A stretch of 64,000 bases of DNA, taken from contig CAZUGQ010000003.1 of the NCBI GenBank assembly GCA_964620125.1, positions 90,830-154,829 on the forward strand, read 5' to 3'. The number at the start of each line of letters is the position of its first letter. The stretch's first letter is position 1. Of the stretch, positions 35,213 through 44,398 are shown one piece after another. This stretch comes from OLB6 sp964620125 (lineage in GTDB: Bacteria; Bacteroidota; Ignavibacteria; Kapaibacteriales; Kapaibacteriaceae). Below the pieces are notes generated by a model. It had not been told where the DNA came from, did no database searches, and worked only from the letters and a program-made list of their open reading frames with translations. The translations under genes were made by a program, and so were the position numbers.

Positions 35213-38200
35213 ATGAGATACAGTCCACGGCTAGAGCAAACGTGCAGCCGGTTGTTGGCTGTGCTTCTCGTTGTCTGGTTACTACTGGCCGGTACGGGCA
35301 TGACGTTGGCTCAGGGCACACTTACGGATTCACTCATCCTCCGGAACGCTACGAACGGACGCCTAACGTTTGCACCGAACACTGCAACAACGCCTGCAGG
35401 ATCATGGAGGCTTACATGGCCTCAAAGCGCTGGTAGCACAGGGTCGATCCTGTACGGAACGCTAACCGGAAGTGATGTGGCGCTAAGCTGGTTGGCCCCT
35501 GGTATCAACGGACAGGTCTTAACGTTAAGTGGCGGTGTGCCAACGTGGGCTTCTGCGCCAAACTGGCTAACTACTGGCAATGCTGGCTTGAACACGGGAT
35601 CTCTCGGATCTCCGGGTCCGAACTACCTGGGCACCAATGATGCACAAGACTTGCCGTTCGTTGTGAACAGTATCGAACGTATGCGCATTCGTAACGGTAG
35701 CTTTATTGACTGGCGCAACATTGTAACCGCGGCTGGTGGGCATACCGGCACTGTACTGACGCTTGACTACAGAACAGCCACAGGTGGTCCATACACGCAA
35801 AGCGGAACTACGCGAGGTCATTGGGTAAGCCCTGTCCTTGGCGGTGCCGGACTTGGTACGGCAAGCTCGGGTACGATTGTTTCATTTTTCTCGCAGTATG
35901 ATATTCAGGCAGCCGGCGACAACACAGGTTCCCTCATTGGTTTTCAGTCGCGTTACAACGTCAACGCCTCCTCGGGTGGGGTGTCTGGCGAAGCTATTGC
36001 GTTTAACGCAACACTGCAGATGCCCGGAGGAACTATTGCCAATCATTACGGTTTCAGGGAAAACGACATTACGGCTGCTGGCACAATCACCAACAAGTGG
36101 GGCTTCCGCGCCACCCCGCCGGGAAGTGCAACCAATTATGTTGGTGTGCAGATAGATAACATTGGCTTGAGTGGATCGCAACGCCGCAGACCTTTCTTCT
36201 ACAATGCCACGAACCTTAACGAGCAGTTTTTGGTAAACGGTGCCGGCTTTATGGCTCTTGGCGACAGTTCACTGTCTGCAAAGTTTGTGATTGCCGATAA
36301 CGCAGCCCGCACGGCGGCTTTCACAGGGCAGTTAATCAATAACTTTGCTACCAGTTCAACCGCTGCAATCAACAAGATTGGCCTCGACATTGCGAGTACA
36401 GGCTCCTGGACAGGGCTTGCGGCAACCAACATCGGTTTGCGCGTGCTTGTGTCGGGTGGCACAACGAACTATGCTGCTACATTCACGGGTGGCAACGTTG
36501 GTGTTGGTACAACCGCACCTGCCGCAGCATTCCATGTTGATGGCACAGCTGGCACGCCCAACGTTCGGCTTACGAGCGTAAGTGGTGCAGCAGCTGGCAC
36601 CGTTCCTCTTGGGTACGATCGGGTGTTGATTGCAAACAACACAGGCGACGTTAACCAGGCCAGCTACAACGCCGTTGTGGGAACAACTGCATGGTTGTTG
36701 GCTGGTAACTCCATAACCGCCAGTTGGGATGGAATCACTGGCTCGTTCCTTGGCACTACCAATACACAGGATCTTGTTCTCAACACCAATAACGTATTCA
36801 GAGCGCGCCTGGTTGGTGGTGCCGTCAACACAGGTAACCTCGTGCTAGGCACTACGGCTGCATCGCCAACAAACTCGACTGCAGCAAGTGCTACGGACAG
36901 GCTCACCGTGCTGGGTGGCGACATTTCTCTGAACTCCGAAACCAACAGCGCAATTACCCGCCAGATACTGTTCCGAGGAACTTCCGGGGCTGGCAACTTC
37001 CGCGTTGGTGCCGATGGTGGCGACATCTTCTGGCAAGGCGGCGGTGGACAGCAACTTCAGATGGGTTCCTTTTGGGGAATCCAGCTTCTTGGCCAGCGCG
37101 GCGTTGTTGGTTTCCCTGCATTCGCCGCTGGAGCAGCAGCAAACCCGCATGTAAACGTCATCCTTCAGCAGAATGCTGTCACCGGTCTAGCAATTACACC
37201 AACACTCACCTTCACGGCAAACCAGCAGGAATGGCGAAACAATGCTGGCACAGCATTAAGTGTGGTGAATGCTAGCGGCAACTTCGGCTTAGGCGTTATT
37301 ACAGGAATCACTGCAAAGTTGCAGGTGAATGCCAACACTACTTCCGGAAATGCCATCCAATTGGATCCACACGGCGTCGCCGCTGGGAATACGAGTCAGA
37401 TTCGCTTCCTGGAGTTGGCAGCAAATGGCACCAACTATGCAGCCTTCAGGAGTGCCGACAACATGGCTGCAAACAACATTTACACACTTCCAGCGAGTGT
37501 TGGAACAGCCGGTCAAACATTAACGATTGCCTCCGTTACTGGTACGGATGCAACGCTTACGTGGAGTACGGCAGGTTCCAGCATTCACGAAGAAGTAACA
37601 GCCGGCACGGGCGACATTCGTCGGCGCGTGGCCTACACCAACGGTACTGTTGGCAACCCTGGTGATTATGCCAACGACTTCATGGGAGTGCGAACTGCAG
37701 CAACCATGACGGCTTCTGGAAACTACTCTGGAATTTTAACCGGTACCTCCAATACAGCCTCAGGGCAGTACTCTCTTGTGGTTGGTGGTGCAAGCAACCA
37801 GGCAACCAATAGCTATTCCTCAGTGCTTGGCGGATCGTTCAATATCGTCGGCGGACAATACTCCTTTGTCGGTTCAGGAACAAGCAACAACGTTAGTGGT
37901 AATTACTCTGCCGTACCCGGTGGGGCATCAAACAACGTGTCCAGTAACTACAGTCTTACTGCTGGCCAATTAAACTCCGTATCTGGGAACAACACATTTG
38001 TTTTTGGATACGGTGCTAGCGTTTCGCAAAGCAACAGTGTTGTGTTCAACTTCCCAACGGCAGGCACTGATGCTACCCGAGTTGGCATCAACACCAACTC
38101 ACCAAACACCAACCTAGACGTAGACGGTGGTGTGGCCATACGTCCACCTGCCAACGTGCAAATCAACGCCAACGGTGCGACGCTTACGCCCGGTCACCGC

Positions 38201-38443
38201 TCGTACATTGTCCTAGACCCAAATGGAGGTGACAGGACCGGACTCATCCTTGCAAACGGCGTCCAAACTGGACAAATCCTCATTCTTAGAATCCTTGAAA
38301 CTTCCGGTAACTTCATTCAACTTCCCGATGCCGGTGCCAACAATGCATCTCTAACTGGTAACTGGGTTGGAAGAGCCGATGATACCATAACGCTCATCTG
38401 GTCTGGTGTGGACTGGGTAGAGCTTTCGCGAAGCAACAACTAA
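35213..38443 (+). CDS. Giant secreted fibre-like protein with beta-roll segment
   Basis: About 1076 residues from the ATG before a strong signal peptide ('LLAVLLVVWLLLAGTGMTLA'). A GTG at 35168, overlapping the previous stop, is the other candidate start. The N-terminal module is 'GRLTFAPNTATTPAGSWRLTWP...GSDVALSWLAPG'. The middle carries 'NYLGTNDAQDLPFVVNSIERMRI' and 'VGVGTTAPAAAFHVDGTAGTPN' modules. A short YadA-head-like repeat array follows ('SGQYSLVVGGASNQATNSYS', 'VSGNYSAVPGGASNNVSSNYS', about 850-940). The last ~75 residues end 'TITLIWSGVDWVELSRSNN', the class B terminus shared with the next genes. Probable surface adhesin or fibre. Confidence 0.75.
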   Translation: MRYSPRLEQTCSRLLAVLLVVWLLLAGTGMTLAQGTLTDSLILRNATNGRLTFAPNTATTPAGSWRLTWPQSAGSTGSILYGTLTGSDVALSWLAPGINGQVLTLSGGVPTWASAPNWLTTGNAGLNTGSLGSPGPNYLGTNDAQDLPFVVNSIERMRIRNGSFIDWRNIVTAAGGHTGTVLTLDYRTATGGPYTQSGTTRGHWVSPVLGGAGLGTASSGTIVSFFSQYDIQAAGDNTGSLIGFQSRYNVNASSGGVSGEAIAFNATLQMPGGTIANHYGFRENDITAAGTITNKWGFRATPPGSATNYVGVQIDNIGLSGSQRRRPFFYNATNLNEQFLVNGAGFMALGDSSLSAKFVIADNAARTAAFTGQLINNFATSSTAAINKIGLDIASTGSWTGLAATNIGLRVLVSGGTTNYAATFTGGNVGVGTTAPAAAFHVDGTAGTPNVRLTSVSGAAAGTVPLGYDRVLIANNTGDVNQASYNAVVGTTAWLLAGNSITASWDGITGSFLGTTNTQDLVLNTNNVFRARLVGGAVNTGNLVLGTTAASPTNSTAASATDRLTVLGGDISLNSETNSAITRQILFRGTSGAGNFRVGADGGDIFWQGGGGQQLQMGSFWGIQLLGQRGVVGFPAFAAGAAANPHVNVILQQNAVTGLAITPTLTFTANQQEWRNNAGTALSVVNASGNFGLGVITGITAKLQVNANTTSGNAIQLDPHGVAAGNTSQIRFLELAANGTNYAAFRSADNMAANNIYTLPASVGTAGQTLTIASVTGTDATLTWSTAGSSIHEEVTAGTGDIRRRVAYTNGTVGNPGDYANDFMGVRTAATMTASGNYSGILTGTSNTASGQYSLVVGGASNQATNSYSSVLGGSFNIVGGQYSFVGSGTSNNVSGNYSAVPGGASNNVSSNYSLTAGQLNSVSGNNTFVFGYGASVSQSNSVVFNFPTAGTDATRVGINTNSPNTNLDVDGGVAIRPPANVQINANGATLTPGHRSYIVLDPNGGDRTGLILANGVQTGQILILRILETSGNFIQLPDAGANNASLTGNWVGRADDTITLIWSGVDWVELSRSNN

Positions 38444-38484
38444 CAACACCAACAGGATTTTTTCGGGAACACAGGAGAACCACG

Positions 38485-40374
38485 ATGCCATCAGGAAAGA
38501 CCACCGACCTCAGGTCTGCACAGATGGCCGCCACCCTGGCCACACTCACCATCTTGGCGGTCTGCGGACCACATGCGCTCGCACAGACCAACGATCAGGT
38601 TACGTGGGGTACGTTTCGCATTGAGCGCAACGCTGCTCCAGGTACATACATCACCTTTGAACCCCCGCTAACTTCTATTACGCCGTATACAATCCGGTGG
38701 GGAGCTACAGGACCAAGCAGCAACTATGTTTTTGTTGGAACTCTTGTTGCACCAGATAGCGTGGTATTGGAAGGTGAGTTGTCTTCACAATACATCTTGG
38801 AATTGGTATCGAGCGGGCAGCTCAATATCCGCCGGTCCTCGTTAGCACTAGCGCCTGGCAGTCCGCAGGCAACACCCGGGTATGTAGCACACGACTTTCA
38901 AGGTGCGCGTACAAGCAGCGACCAGACGGCAAGCGGAGACCGATCGGTCATCTTGGGAGGTGCATCCAACCGCGCGGATGGTTCGAAGGCCGCCGTTGGT
39001 GGTGGCCTTGGCAACCGAACGTCCAGCACCAATGATGTGATTGCTGGCGGTTCCGGCAACTACGTCTCGTCGAGCGACGGTGCAATTCTCGGTGGAGGAA
39101 ACAACTACATCAACCAGAACGATGCCGTGATCATCGGTGGCTACGACAACAGTGCCAATGCTAATCGCGGTGTGTTGCTTGGTGGCACCGATAACAGCAT
39201 CACTGCTAATCAGGCGTTCATTGGCGGTGGTAGTAGTAATTCAAACAGCGGCGACAATGGAACACTTTTCGGCGGATACGACAACACAACATCTGGAACA
39301 CATTGTGTTCTAATCGGTGGGTGGATGAACACCGTATCCTCTACCAACGAAGCCACACTCTTCGGTGGTCAGAACAACTCCATCAACGGTAATCACGTGT
39401 TTGTTGGAGGGGGCTTTACCAACACAGCAAACAGCGGTCAGTGCGTGATTTTTGGTGGGAGCAACATGAGCGTGGCCGGAAATCAATGCGTGGGCCTGGG
39501 CGGTCAGCAGAATCAGACGAACGGATCCCAGAACACGGTGCTGGGTGGCCAGACGCATACCTTCAGCAGTAGTGGGCAAATGTCAATCGGTGGTGGCAAT
39601 ACAAATCAAACGCAAGCCAACTACACTACTGTGAATGGTGGCAGAACGAACACGGTGCAACAACAATACAGCACCATCATGGGTGGAAGAAACGGAACCC
39701 TCAACGCTCAGAACTCTCTCATGTTCAGTGGAGAAAGCTCATCTACGTTAACCGTGACAACAACGGCAACGGCAACGTTCACCAATGTTGATATCTGGTT
39801 GGCAAATAATGACGGCACTCCACGGCAGTTCCGGTTTTGGGAAAGCAGTGGATCGTCTGGGTCATACCCAGGTGCTACCACCAACTACGTTGCCATCGTT
39901 GCACCGTCGGCAACAAACTCCAACCTTGATAACAGCTACACGCTACCGGATAGAATACAGACAAGTGGATTACGAGCACTTGCCATTGCATCCAGTCCGG
40001 CACCAACATCCACATCAGCAACTCTCGAGTGGGTAACGGCACCAGTGTATACCGTAACCACAGTGAACGCCACTGGAGCAACCACAAACCTCTCAGCTGC
40101 CAATCTGAATGTTGACCAGCCAGTAAAGATTAACCCAAATAGCACACCAGCTAACAGGCGAGTAACCCTTGCTAACGGAACCACTGATGGTCGGGTGGTA
40201 ACCATTTATGTATACAATGGCACGGCGGGCAACGGCATCCGAATTCAGGGAACTGACACCAACCTTGCTCTGCAAGGCGGTGCCAATGTAGACCTTGATC
40301 AGAATGACTCCATTTCACTCATCTGGGACAACACATCCACGAAGTGGATCGAGATAGGGAGGTCGGTAAACTAA
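38485..40374 (+). CDS. Secreted YadA-head-like beta-roll protein
   Basis: A 629-residue protein with signal peptide ('TLATLTILAVCGPHALA') and mature start 'QTNDQVTWGTFRIERNAAPG'. From about residue 150 to 420 it is an array of 15-16-residue repeats of the type GG-x-x-N-x-(x)4-S-x-x-x-V-I ('VIIGGYDNSANANRGVLLGG'). The array resembles the left-handed beta-roll of YadA/Hep_Hag heads. A linker module ('DIWLANNDGTPRQFRFWESS') and a C-terminal module ending 'ISLIWDNTSTKWIEIGRSVN' follow. Unlike true trimeric autotransporters it has no C-terminal membrane anchor, so anchoring and export must differ. An AGGAGA ribosome site (from about 38473) precedes the ATG. The next gene's ATG overlaps its stop. 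Confidence 0.8.
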   Translation: MPSGKTTDLRSAQMAATLATLTILAVCGPHALAQTNDQVTWGTFRIERNAAPGTYITFEPPLTSITPYTIRWGATGPSSNYVFVGTLVAPDSVVLEGELSSQYILELVSSGQLNIRRSSLALAPGSPQATPGYVAHDFQGARTSSDQTASGDRSVILGGASNRADGSKAAVGGGLGNRTSSTNDVIAGGSGNYVSSSDGAILGGGNNYINQNDAVIIGGYDNSANANRGVLLGGTDNSITANQAFIGGGSSNSNSGDNGTLFGGYDNTTSGTHCVLIGGWMNTVSSTNEATLFGGQNNSINGNHVFVGGGFTNTANSGQCVIFGGSNMSVAGNQCVGLGGQQNQTNGSQNTVLGGQTHTFSSSGQMSIGGGNTNQTQANYTTVNGGRTNTVQQQYSTIMGGRNGTLNAQNSLMFSGESSSTLTVTTTATATFTNVDIWLANNDGTPRQFRFWESSGSSGSYPGATTNYVAIVAPSATNSNLDNSYTLPDRIQTSGLRALAIASSPAPTSTSATLEWVTAPVYTVTTVNATGATTNLSAANLNVDQPVKINPNSTPANRRVTLANGTTDGRVVTIYVYNGTAGNGIRIQGTDTNLALQGGANVDLDQNDSISLIWDNTSTKWIEIGRSVN

Positions 40375-42230
40375 TGATGAACCCAACCAACACTCGCATG
40401 ATCGCGGTCTTCCCCGCGACTCTGATACTTCTTGCGTTCGGACGTACTCTTTCAGCGCAAACGAACGACGTTATCACCGTTCAAGAAATCCGCATTGAAC
40501 GCAATGCCCAGCCCGGCACATACATCACTCTCAGCCCGCCAACCACAGCGATCACGCCCTATACCATGATCTGGCCGCCAACACCACCATCTTCAAGCGG
40601 TCTTGCACTAGCCTCTACGGGAACGAGCAGTCCCTACCAACTGCAATGGGGAGTTGCGGCGGGATTGACGATTGAACTGGTAGAGAGCACGAACGGCAAC
40701 CTGCGGCGTATCGGTTCGCTGAATGAAGGGGGTATTGTTGGTACTCCTGGAGCATACTCCAACGACTTCTCCGGCAGCCGAGACAATTCTTCGATGACGG
40801 CGAGCGGCAACTATGCGCTGATTGGAGGTGGCGAAGACAATACGGCAAGTGGTAACTATAGTGTTGTACTTGGTGGTCAAGACAATACGGCTTCGGGTTT
40901 GAACAGCACCGTTGCTGGTGGTGCAAACAACGTTGCCAGTGGAACAGGAGCGGCCATCCTTGGTGGTACTACAAACTCAAGTGCCGGTGACTACGCCTCG
41001 ATAGGCGGCGGTGGCAACAACAGCATCTCTGCCTCCGGTGACTATGGCTTCATTGGGGGGGGGACCAATAACGTTCTTTCTGGCATGGGTGGCTTTATTG
41101 GCGGAGGCGAAAACAATAATGCCAGTGGTTTGTACACGGTGATTGGCGGTGGTGCAAACAACGACGCCACCGATACCGCTGCCGTTGTTGGTGGAGGAAG
41201 CAACAATACTGCCAGTGGCCGACGCAGTGTTGTTGGAGGTGGTGATGGCAACACCGCCAGTGGAATACTCAGCTTTGTTGGTGCTGGAACGGGTAACCTT
41301 GCTAGTGGTCAGGGGGCTGCGGTAGGCGCCGGCACGAGCAATACGGCAAGTGGTCAGTACGCATTGGTTGGTGGGGGTGCTAGCAACACCGTTGGCCAGA
41401 ACTATGGCGTTATTGGCGGAGGCCAAAGCAACACGGTAAACACCGGAACGCACAGTGCGGTTGTTGGTGGTGCTAGCAACAGCGTCACAGGTAGCTACAG
41501 CTTCATCGGGGGAGGGCAGAACAACAGCATTGCTAGCGACTATTCTGCTATCCCTGGTGGGCAAGGAATGACGTTAGCAAGTGGCTCAACTGGTTCCTTT
41601 GGTTGGAATGCTACGGGAACCAGCATGAGCATCTCCACGCCGAATGTGTTTGTAGTGGCCAATGCAGATATCTGGCTGGCAAACAACAACAGCAATCAAG
41701 GTGAGCTGAGACTGTTTGAAGCCAATAGCACCACAGGCAGCTTCCCGCCCGCCAATACCAACTACGTGTCTATCCAAGCCCCTTCCAGTACAAATGGCAA
41801 CCTGAACAACACCTACACCCTGCCCGACAGAGTTGGTAGTTCAGGGCAGGTTTTAACCATTGCATCAGGAGCCACAACGACTGCTGCAACCTTACAGTGG
41901 TCCAGTGTGATTAGCCAAAACGTGAACACGGTGAACGTAACTGCTGATGATCAAGCAATCACGGCTGCACAGATGGACGGCATAACGTATCTGCGGCTGA
42001 ACTCCGACGGCACTGCCGGAAATCGTACGGTTACATTGGCCAACGGAGTAGTTGATGGCATACGTTTGGTGGTTCGGTGCGTGGCCACGGCAGGCAACGG
42101 AGTCGAGCTGGCAGACGCAGGAAACCTAGCTCTGAATGGAACAATGACGATGGGTAATCAGGATGCCATCGTGCTGATGTGGGACGCAACGAACACGCTA
42201 TGGGTAGAGCTCAGCAGGAGTGACAACTAA
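40374..42230 (+). CDS. Secreted YadA-head-like beta-roll protein (paralogue)
   Basis: A 618-residue close relative of the preceding protein with the same order: signal peptide ('FPATLILLAFGRTLSA'), N-terminal 'QTNDVITVQEIRIERNAQPG', a longer and more regular repeat array (about residues 140-410; consensus 15-16 residues such as 'GGGENNNASGLYTVI'), 'DIWLANNNSNQGELRLFEAN' and the terminal module ending 'IVLMWDATNTLWVELSRSDN'. The array suggests a rigid beta-roll stalk or head. The start ATG shares its A with the upstream TAA stop (TAATGATG) and GGGAGG lies about 12 bp before it, so translation is probably coupled. A run of nine G (41055-41063) encodes Gly residues in frame. Confidence 0.8.
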   Translation: MMNPTNTRMIAVFPATLILLAFGRTLSAQTNDVITVQEIRIERNAQPGTYITLSPPTTAITPYTMIWPPTPPSSSGLALASTGTSSPYQLQWGVAAGLTIELVESTNGNLRRIGSLNEGGIVGTPGAYSNDFSGSRDNSSMTASGNYALIGGGEDNTASGNYSVVLGGQDNTASGLNSTVAGGANNVASGTGAAILGGTTNSSAGDYASIGGGGNNSISASGDYGFIGGGTNNVLSGMGGFIGGGENNNASGLYTVIGGGANNDATDTAAVVGGGSNNTASGRRSVVGGGDGNTASGILSFVGAGTGNLASGQGAAVGAGTSNTASGQYALVGGGASNTVGQNYGVIGGGQSNTVNTGTHSAVVGGASNSVTGSYSFIGGGQNNSIASDYSAIPGGQGMTLASGSTGSFGWNATGTSMSISTPNVFVVANADIWLANNNSNQGELRLFEANSTTGSFPPANTNYVSIQAPSSTNGNLNNTYTLPDRVGSSGQVLTIASGATTTAATLQWSSVISQNVNTVNVTADDQAITAAQMDGITYLRLNSDGTAGNRTVTLANGVVDGIRLVVRCVATAGNGVELADAGNLALNGTMTMGNQDAIVLMWDATNTLWVELSRSDN

Positions 42231-42309
42231 CATGGCAAACCGAGTATACATGTGTAACCGAACTCCAGCTAGTCCACCGACTCGTTCGAGAGAAGGCACA
42301 GGAGTTCGG

Positions 42310-42705
42310 ATGCAGTTGCCTTTGGTCAGTGCAGTTGTTGTCACACTTGCATGGCTCGGGTGTGCTCTACCAGGCATGGCTCAGCAGCCGGTGCTCGTAA
42401 ACATGGGAGCTACGATCACCGTTACCGGTGGGGGGCTTCTGTATGTGTCTGGTCCAACGGAAATACGCGCAGGCCGCATCGATGCAATGGACCTCTCACA
42501 GGTGCGATTCAATGGTCCAATGGCGATTTACACAGGTGGTCTGTACCTGTTTAAAGATGCAACGGGACTCATCACAGGTGATTTGGACATCAAACTCGAT
42601 GGCGTATGCTGGCGGTATAAACCTGGAGTGCTAACCGTTGAAGGAACCATTTACAATGACGGAGAACTCAACAACGACGGAGAAATCGTCATCGGCAAAC
42701 CATAA
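42310..42705 (+). CDS. Small secreted beta-helix-like protein
   Basis: 131 residues from the ATG at 42310, which has an excellent ribosome site (AGGAG, 5-nt spacing) and starts a signal peptide ('SAVVVTLAWLGCALPGMA'). An upstream ATG at 42232, just after the previous stop, would add 26 residues and bury the signal. The mature protein ('QQPVLVNMGATITVTGGGLL...') has a repeating short-strand pattern and ends 'TIYNDGELNNDGEIVIGKP', like the end of the protein at 44386-46506 ('NNAGTLVVGVP'). It may be a cap or subunit of the same surface structure. No known family recognised. Confidence 0.65.
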   Translation: MQLPLVSAVVVTLAWLGCALPGMAQQPVLVNMGATITVTGGGLLYVSGPTEIRAGRIDAMDLSQVRFNGPMAIYTGGLYLFKDATGLITGDLDIKLDGVCWRYKPGVLTVEGTIYNDGELNNDGEIVIGKP

Positions 42706-42752
42706 TCTGCACGTAGGGTTCTAGGTCGTAAATCTCCTGTGGGGTAAACATC

Positions 42753-44039
42753 ATGCGAACAATCAACACGCTCATTTGCTTCTGCCTATCCAGTGCCATT
42801 CTTTCTGGTCAGGATGACTCGTACCAAACATTCAACGCAATACGATTGGAGAACAGCAGCAACCCAGGTGCTTTTGTCCAGCTCAATGCACCAACGGGCC
42901 TAACATCCTATAACCTTACTTTGCCCGCAACTGGTCCGTTAAACACCACACAACGTTGGGCCTTCTCTCTGAACGGTTCCAACAATGCCTTGAGTTGGTA
43001 TGCAACACCATTAGGCAACACCAATCAGATTGCTTACTTCACTGGTACCGAATCCATTGTTAGTGGTAGCAACCTGACGTGGAATCCTACAACCCAGCAG
43101 ATGGGCGTGTCGGGTACGTTGAACAACACCCTGTTGAGCCTTACAAAGTCAGGTGCAATAACAGGCAACGATACTTTGCTCATGATTACAGCAACATCCA
43201 CTGGAAGTACGGCAATCTCTCAAACATTGCTTGAGCTTAATGCATCAAGTACGTTAACTGCAGGCACTCGGCGTGGTCTTCACATAGCTGTTACCGGTGC
43301 TACCAACAACTATGCAGCCATTTTTGAGTCAGGAAGGGTTGGTGTTGGTGTAGTTGCACCGAATACCACCTTCGATGTTAGTGGCACGACAGCAACTCGT
43401 GAGTTTAACTACACTGCCAATCTTAGTGCTACGAACAACAACGTGGATTTTACTGGTGATGGTAACACGTCTTCGTTCGTCCGGGTTGGCTCAACTACTT
43501 CGGGAACAGTCTCAATTACCGGATTTGCAGGTGGATCAAATGGGAAAGTGCTAACCGTTTACAACGCAACTGGGTACGGATTGCGCTTGGAGCATAACGA
43601 TGCGGGATCTACGGCTGCCAATAGAATAAAGGCTCCTAACAGTACGGACTTTGTAATAATTCCTGGCGCAGCGTACCAGCTTGTGTATTCCGAAACAGAT
43701 CAACGTTGGATAGTAGCCTTTTCAGGACCGGGCGAGATAACGACTCTCGGTAATGCCAACGTTACGGTGACAACAAGCTCTAGCTACCAGCTGCCTTCGT
43801 CAATGTCCTCCTACATTCAAGTTACCAGCAATTGCCCAGGAAACGACTGCTTTGCTACGTTCGAGGATGGCATTTCGCCGGGACAGATTCTGGTTGTTCA
43901 GAATCTTGGTCCCGATATACTGAAATTCTCAGGTTCAAACTTTGCACCGGACAACAGCACCAACCTTCAGGATGACGAGTCAATACCCTTTATCTGGAAT
44001 GGTACGAAGTGGGTGCAAATGGCGGAGGCATCAAACTAA
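42753..44039 (+). CDS. Secreted fibre-like protein, class B terminus
   Basis: A 428-residue protein with a short signal peptide ('LICFCLSSAILSG') and an N-terminal module ('FNAIRLENSSNPGAFVQLNAP') homologous to those of the beta-roll genes. 'TSTGSTAISQTLLELNASST' and 'RVGVGVVAPNTTFDVSGT' segments follow. There are two related C-terminal modules; the last ends 'ESIPFIWNGTKWVQMAEASN', a diverged class B ending. An internal copy ends 'YQLVYSETDQRWIVAFSGPG'. It lacks the long beta-roll array. 48 bp separates it from the preceding gene. Its TAA overlaps an ATG (TAATG) that opens a doubtful short frame (44039-44398). Confidence 0.72.
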   Translation: MRTINTLICFCLSSAILSGQDDSYQTFNAIRLENSSNPGAFVQLNAPTGLTSYNLTLPATGPLNTTQRWAFSLNGSNNALSWYATPLGNTNQIAYFTGTESIVSGSNLTWNPTTQQMGVSGTLNNTLLSLTKSGAITGNDTLLMITATSTGSTAISQTLLELNASSTLTAGTRRGLHIAVTGATNNYAAIFESGRVGVGVVAPNTTFDVSGTTATREFNYTANLSATNNNVDFTGDGNTSSFVRVGSTTSGTVSITGFAGGSNGKVLTVYNATGYGLRLEHNDAGSTAANRIKAPNSTDFVIIPGAAYQLVYSETDQRWIVAFSGPGEITTLGNANVTVTTSSSYQLPSSMSSYIQVTSNCPGNDCFATFEDGISPGQILVVQNLGPDILKFSGSNFAPDNSTNLQDDESIPFIWNGTKWVQMAEASN

Positions 44040-44398
44040 TGATGCCACAATGTTTTCTCAATAAGAGTTGCCGCTCGACTGTTTCCGTGATTCGTAGCAG
44101 GTTCGGCACCTTTGCTGTTGGAGAATCCATCCTAAAGGGTAGCCTACTTGATACAAGTAGCGAAAATTACGGCTGGAAAGCCAATAGGTGTACACTGGAT
44201 CGCGTGCACCCAGCGTACTGCCGGGCAACCACAACGCTGATGATCAACTTCCGAGGGGTTCACGTGGTACGTGATGAGGGAAGTGTGGTGATGGTCAATA
44301 TGGGAATGTGGGAATGTGGGAATATGGGAATATGGGAATATGAGAATATGAGAATGTGGGAATGTGCAAATGTGGGAATGGTAGAATGCAGACAATAG
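44039..44398 (+). CDS. Doubtful short ORF reading through an octamer repeat
   Basis: A 119-residue frame begins at an ATG that overlaps the preceding stop (TAATG) and ends 13 bases inside the next gene. It has no signal peptide and no recognisable domain. Its last third is the translation of the TGGGAATR octamers (Met/Trp/Glu/Asn-rich). It may be non-coding leader sequence for the gene at 44386. It is listed because its start and stop positions look like translational coupling and because octamer loss or gain could join it to the downstream frame. Confidence 0.2.
   Translation: MMPQCFLNKSCRSTVSVIRSRFGTFAVGESILKGSLLDTSSENYGWKANRCTLDRVHPAYCRATTTLMINFRGVHVVRDEGSVVMVNMGMWECGNMGIWEYENMRMWECANVGMVECRQ
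44301..44388 (+). repeat. Eleven-unit octamer tandem repeat ending in a start codon
   Basis: Eleven consecutive 8-bp units run from 44301 to 44388: nine match TGRGAATR (R = A/G), the ninth is TGCAAATG, and the last, GTAGAATG, supplies the ATG at 44386. Each unit or unit junction creates an ATG, and because 8 is not a multiple of 3 these ATGs fall in all three frames. Two units (44341 and 44349) contain TGA. Slipped-strand change in copy number would alter leader length and the frame of any upstream translation. Confidence 0.92.

Noticed and set aside
28785..42230. Prophage tail-fibre region
   Set aside because: Fibre-like modules are present, but there are no capsid, terminase, portal, tail tube, lysis or integrase genes, and nearly all proteins have signal peptides.
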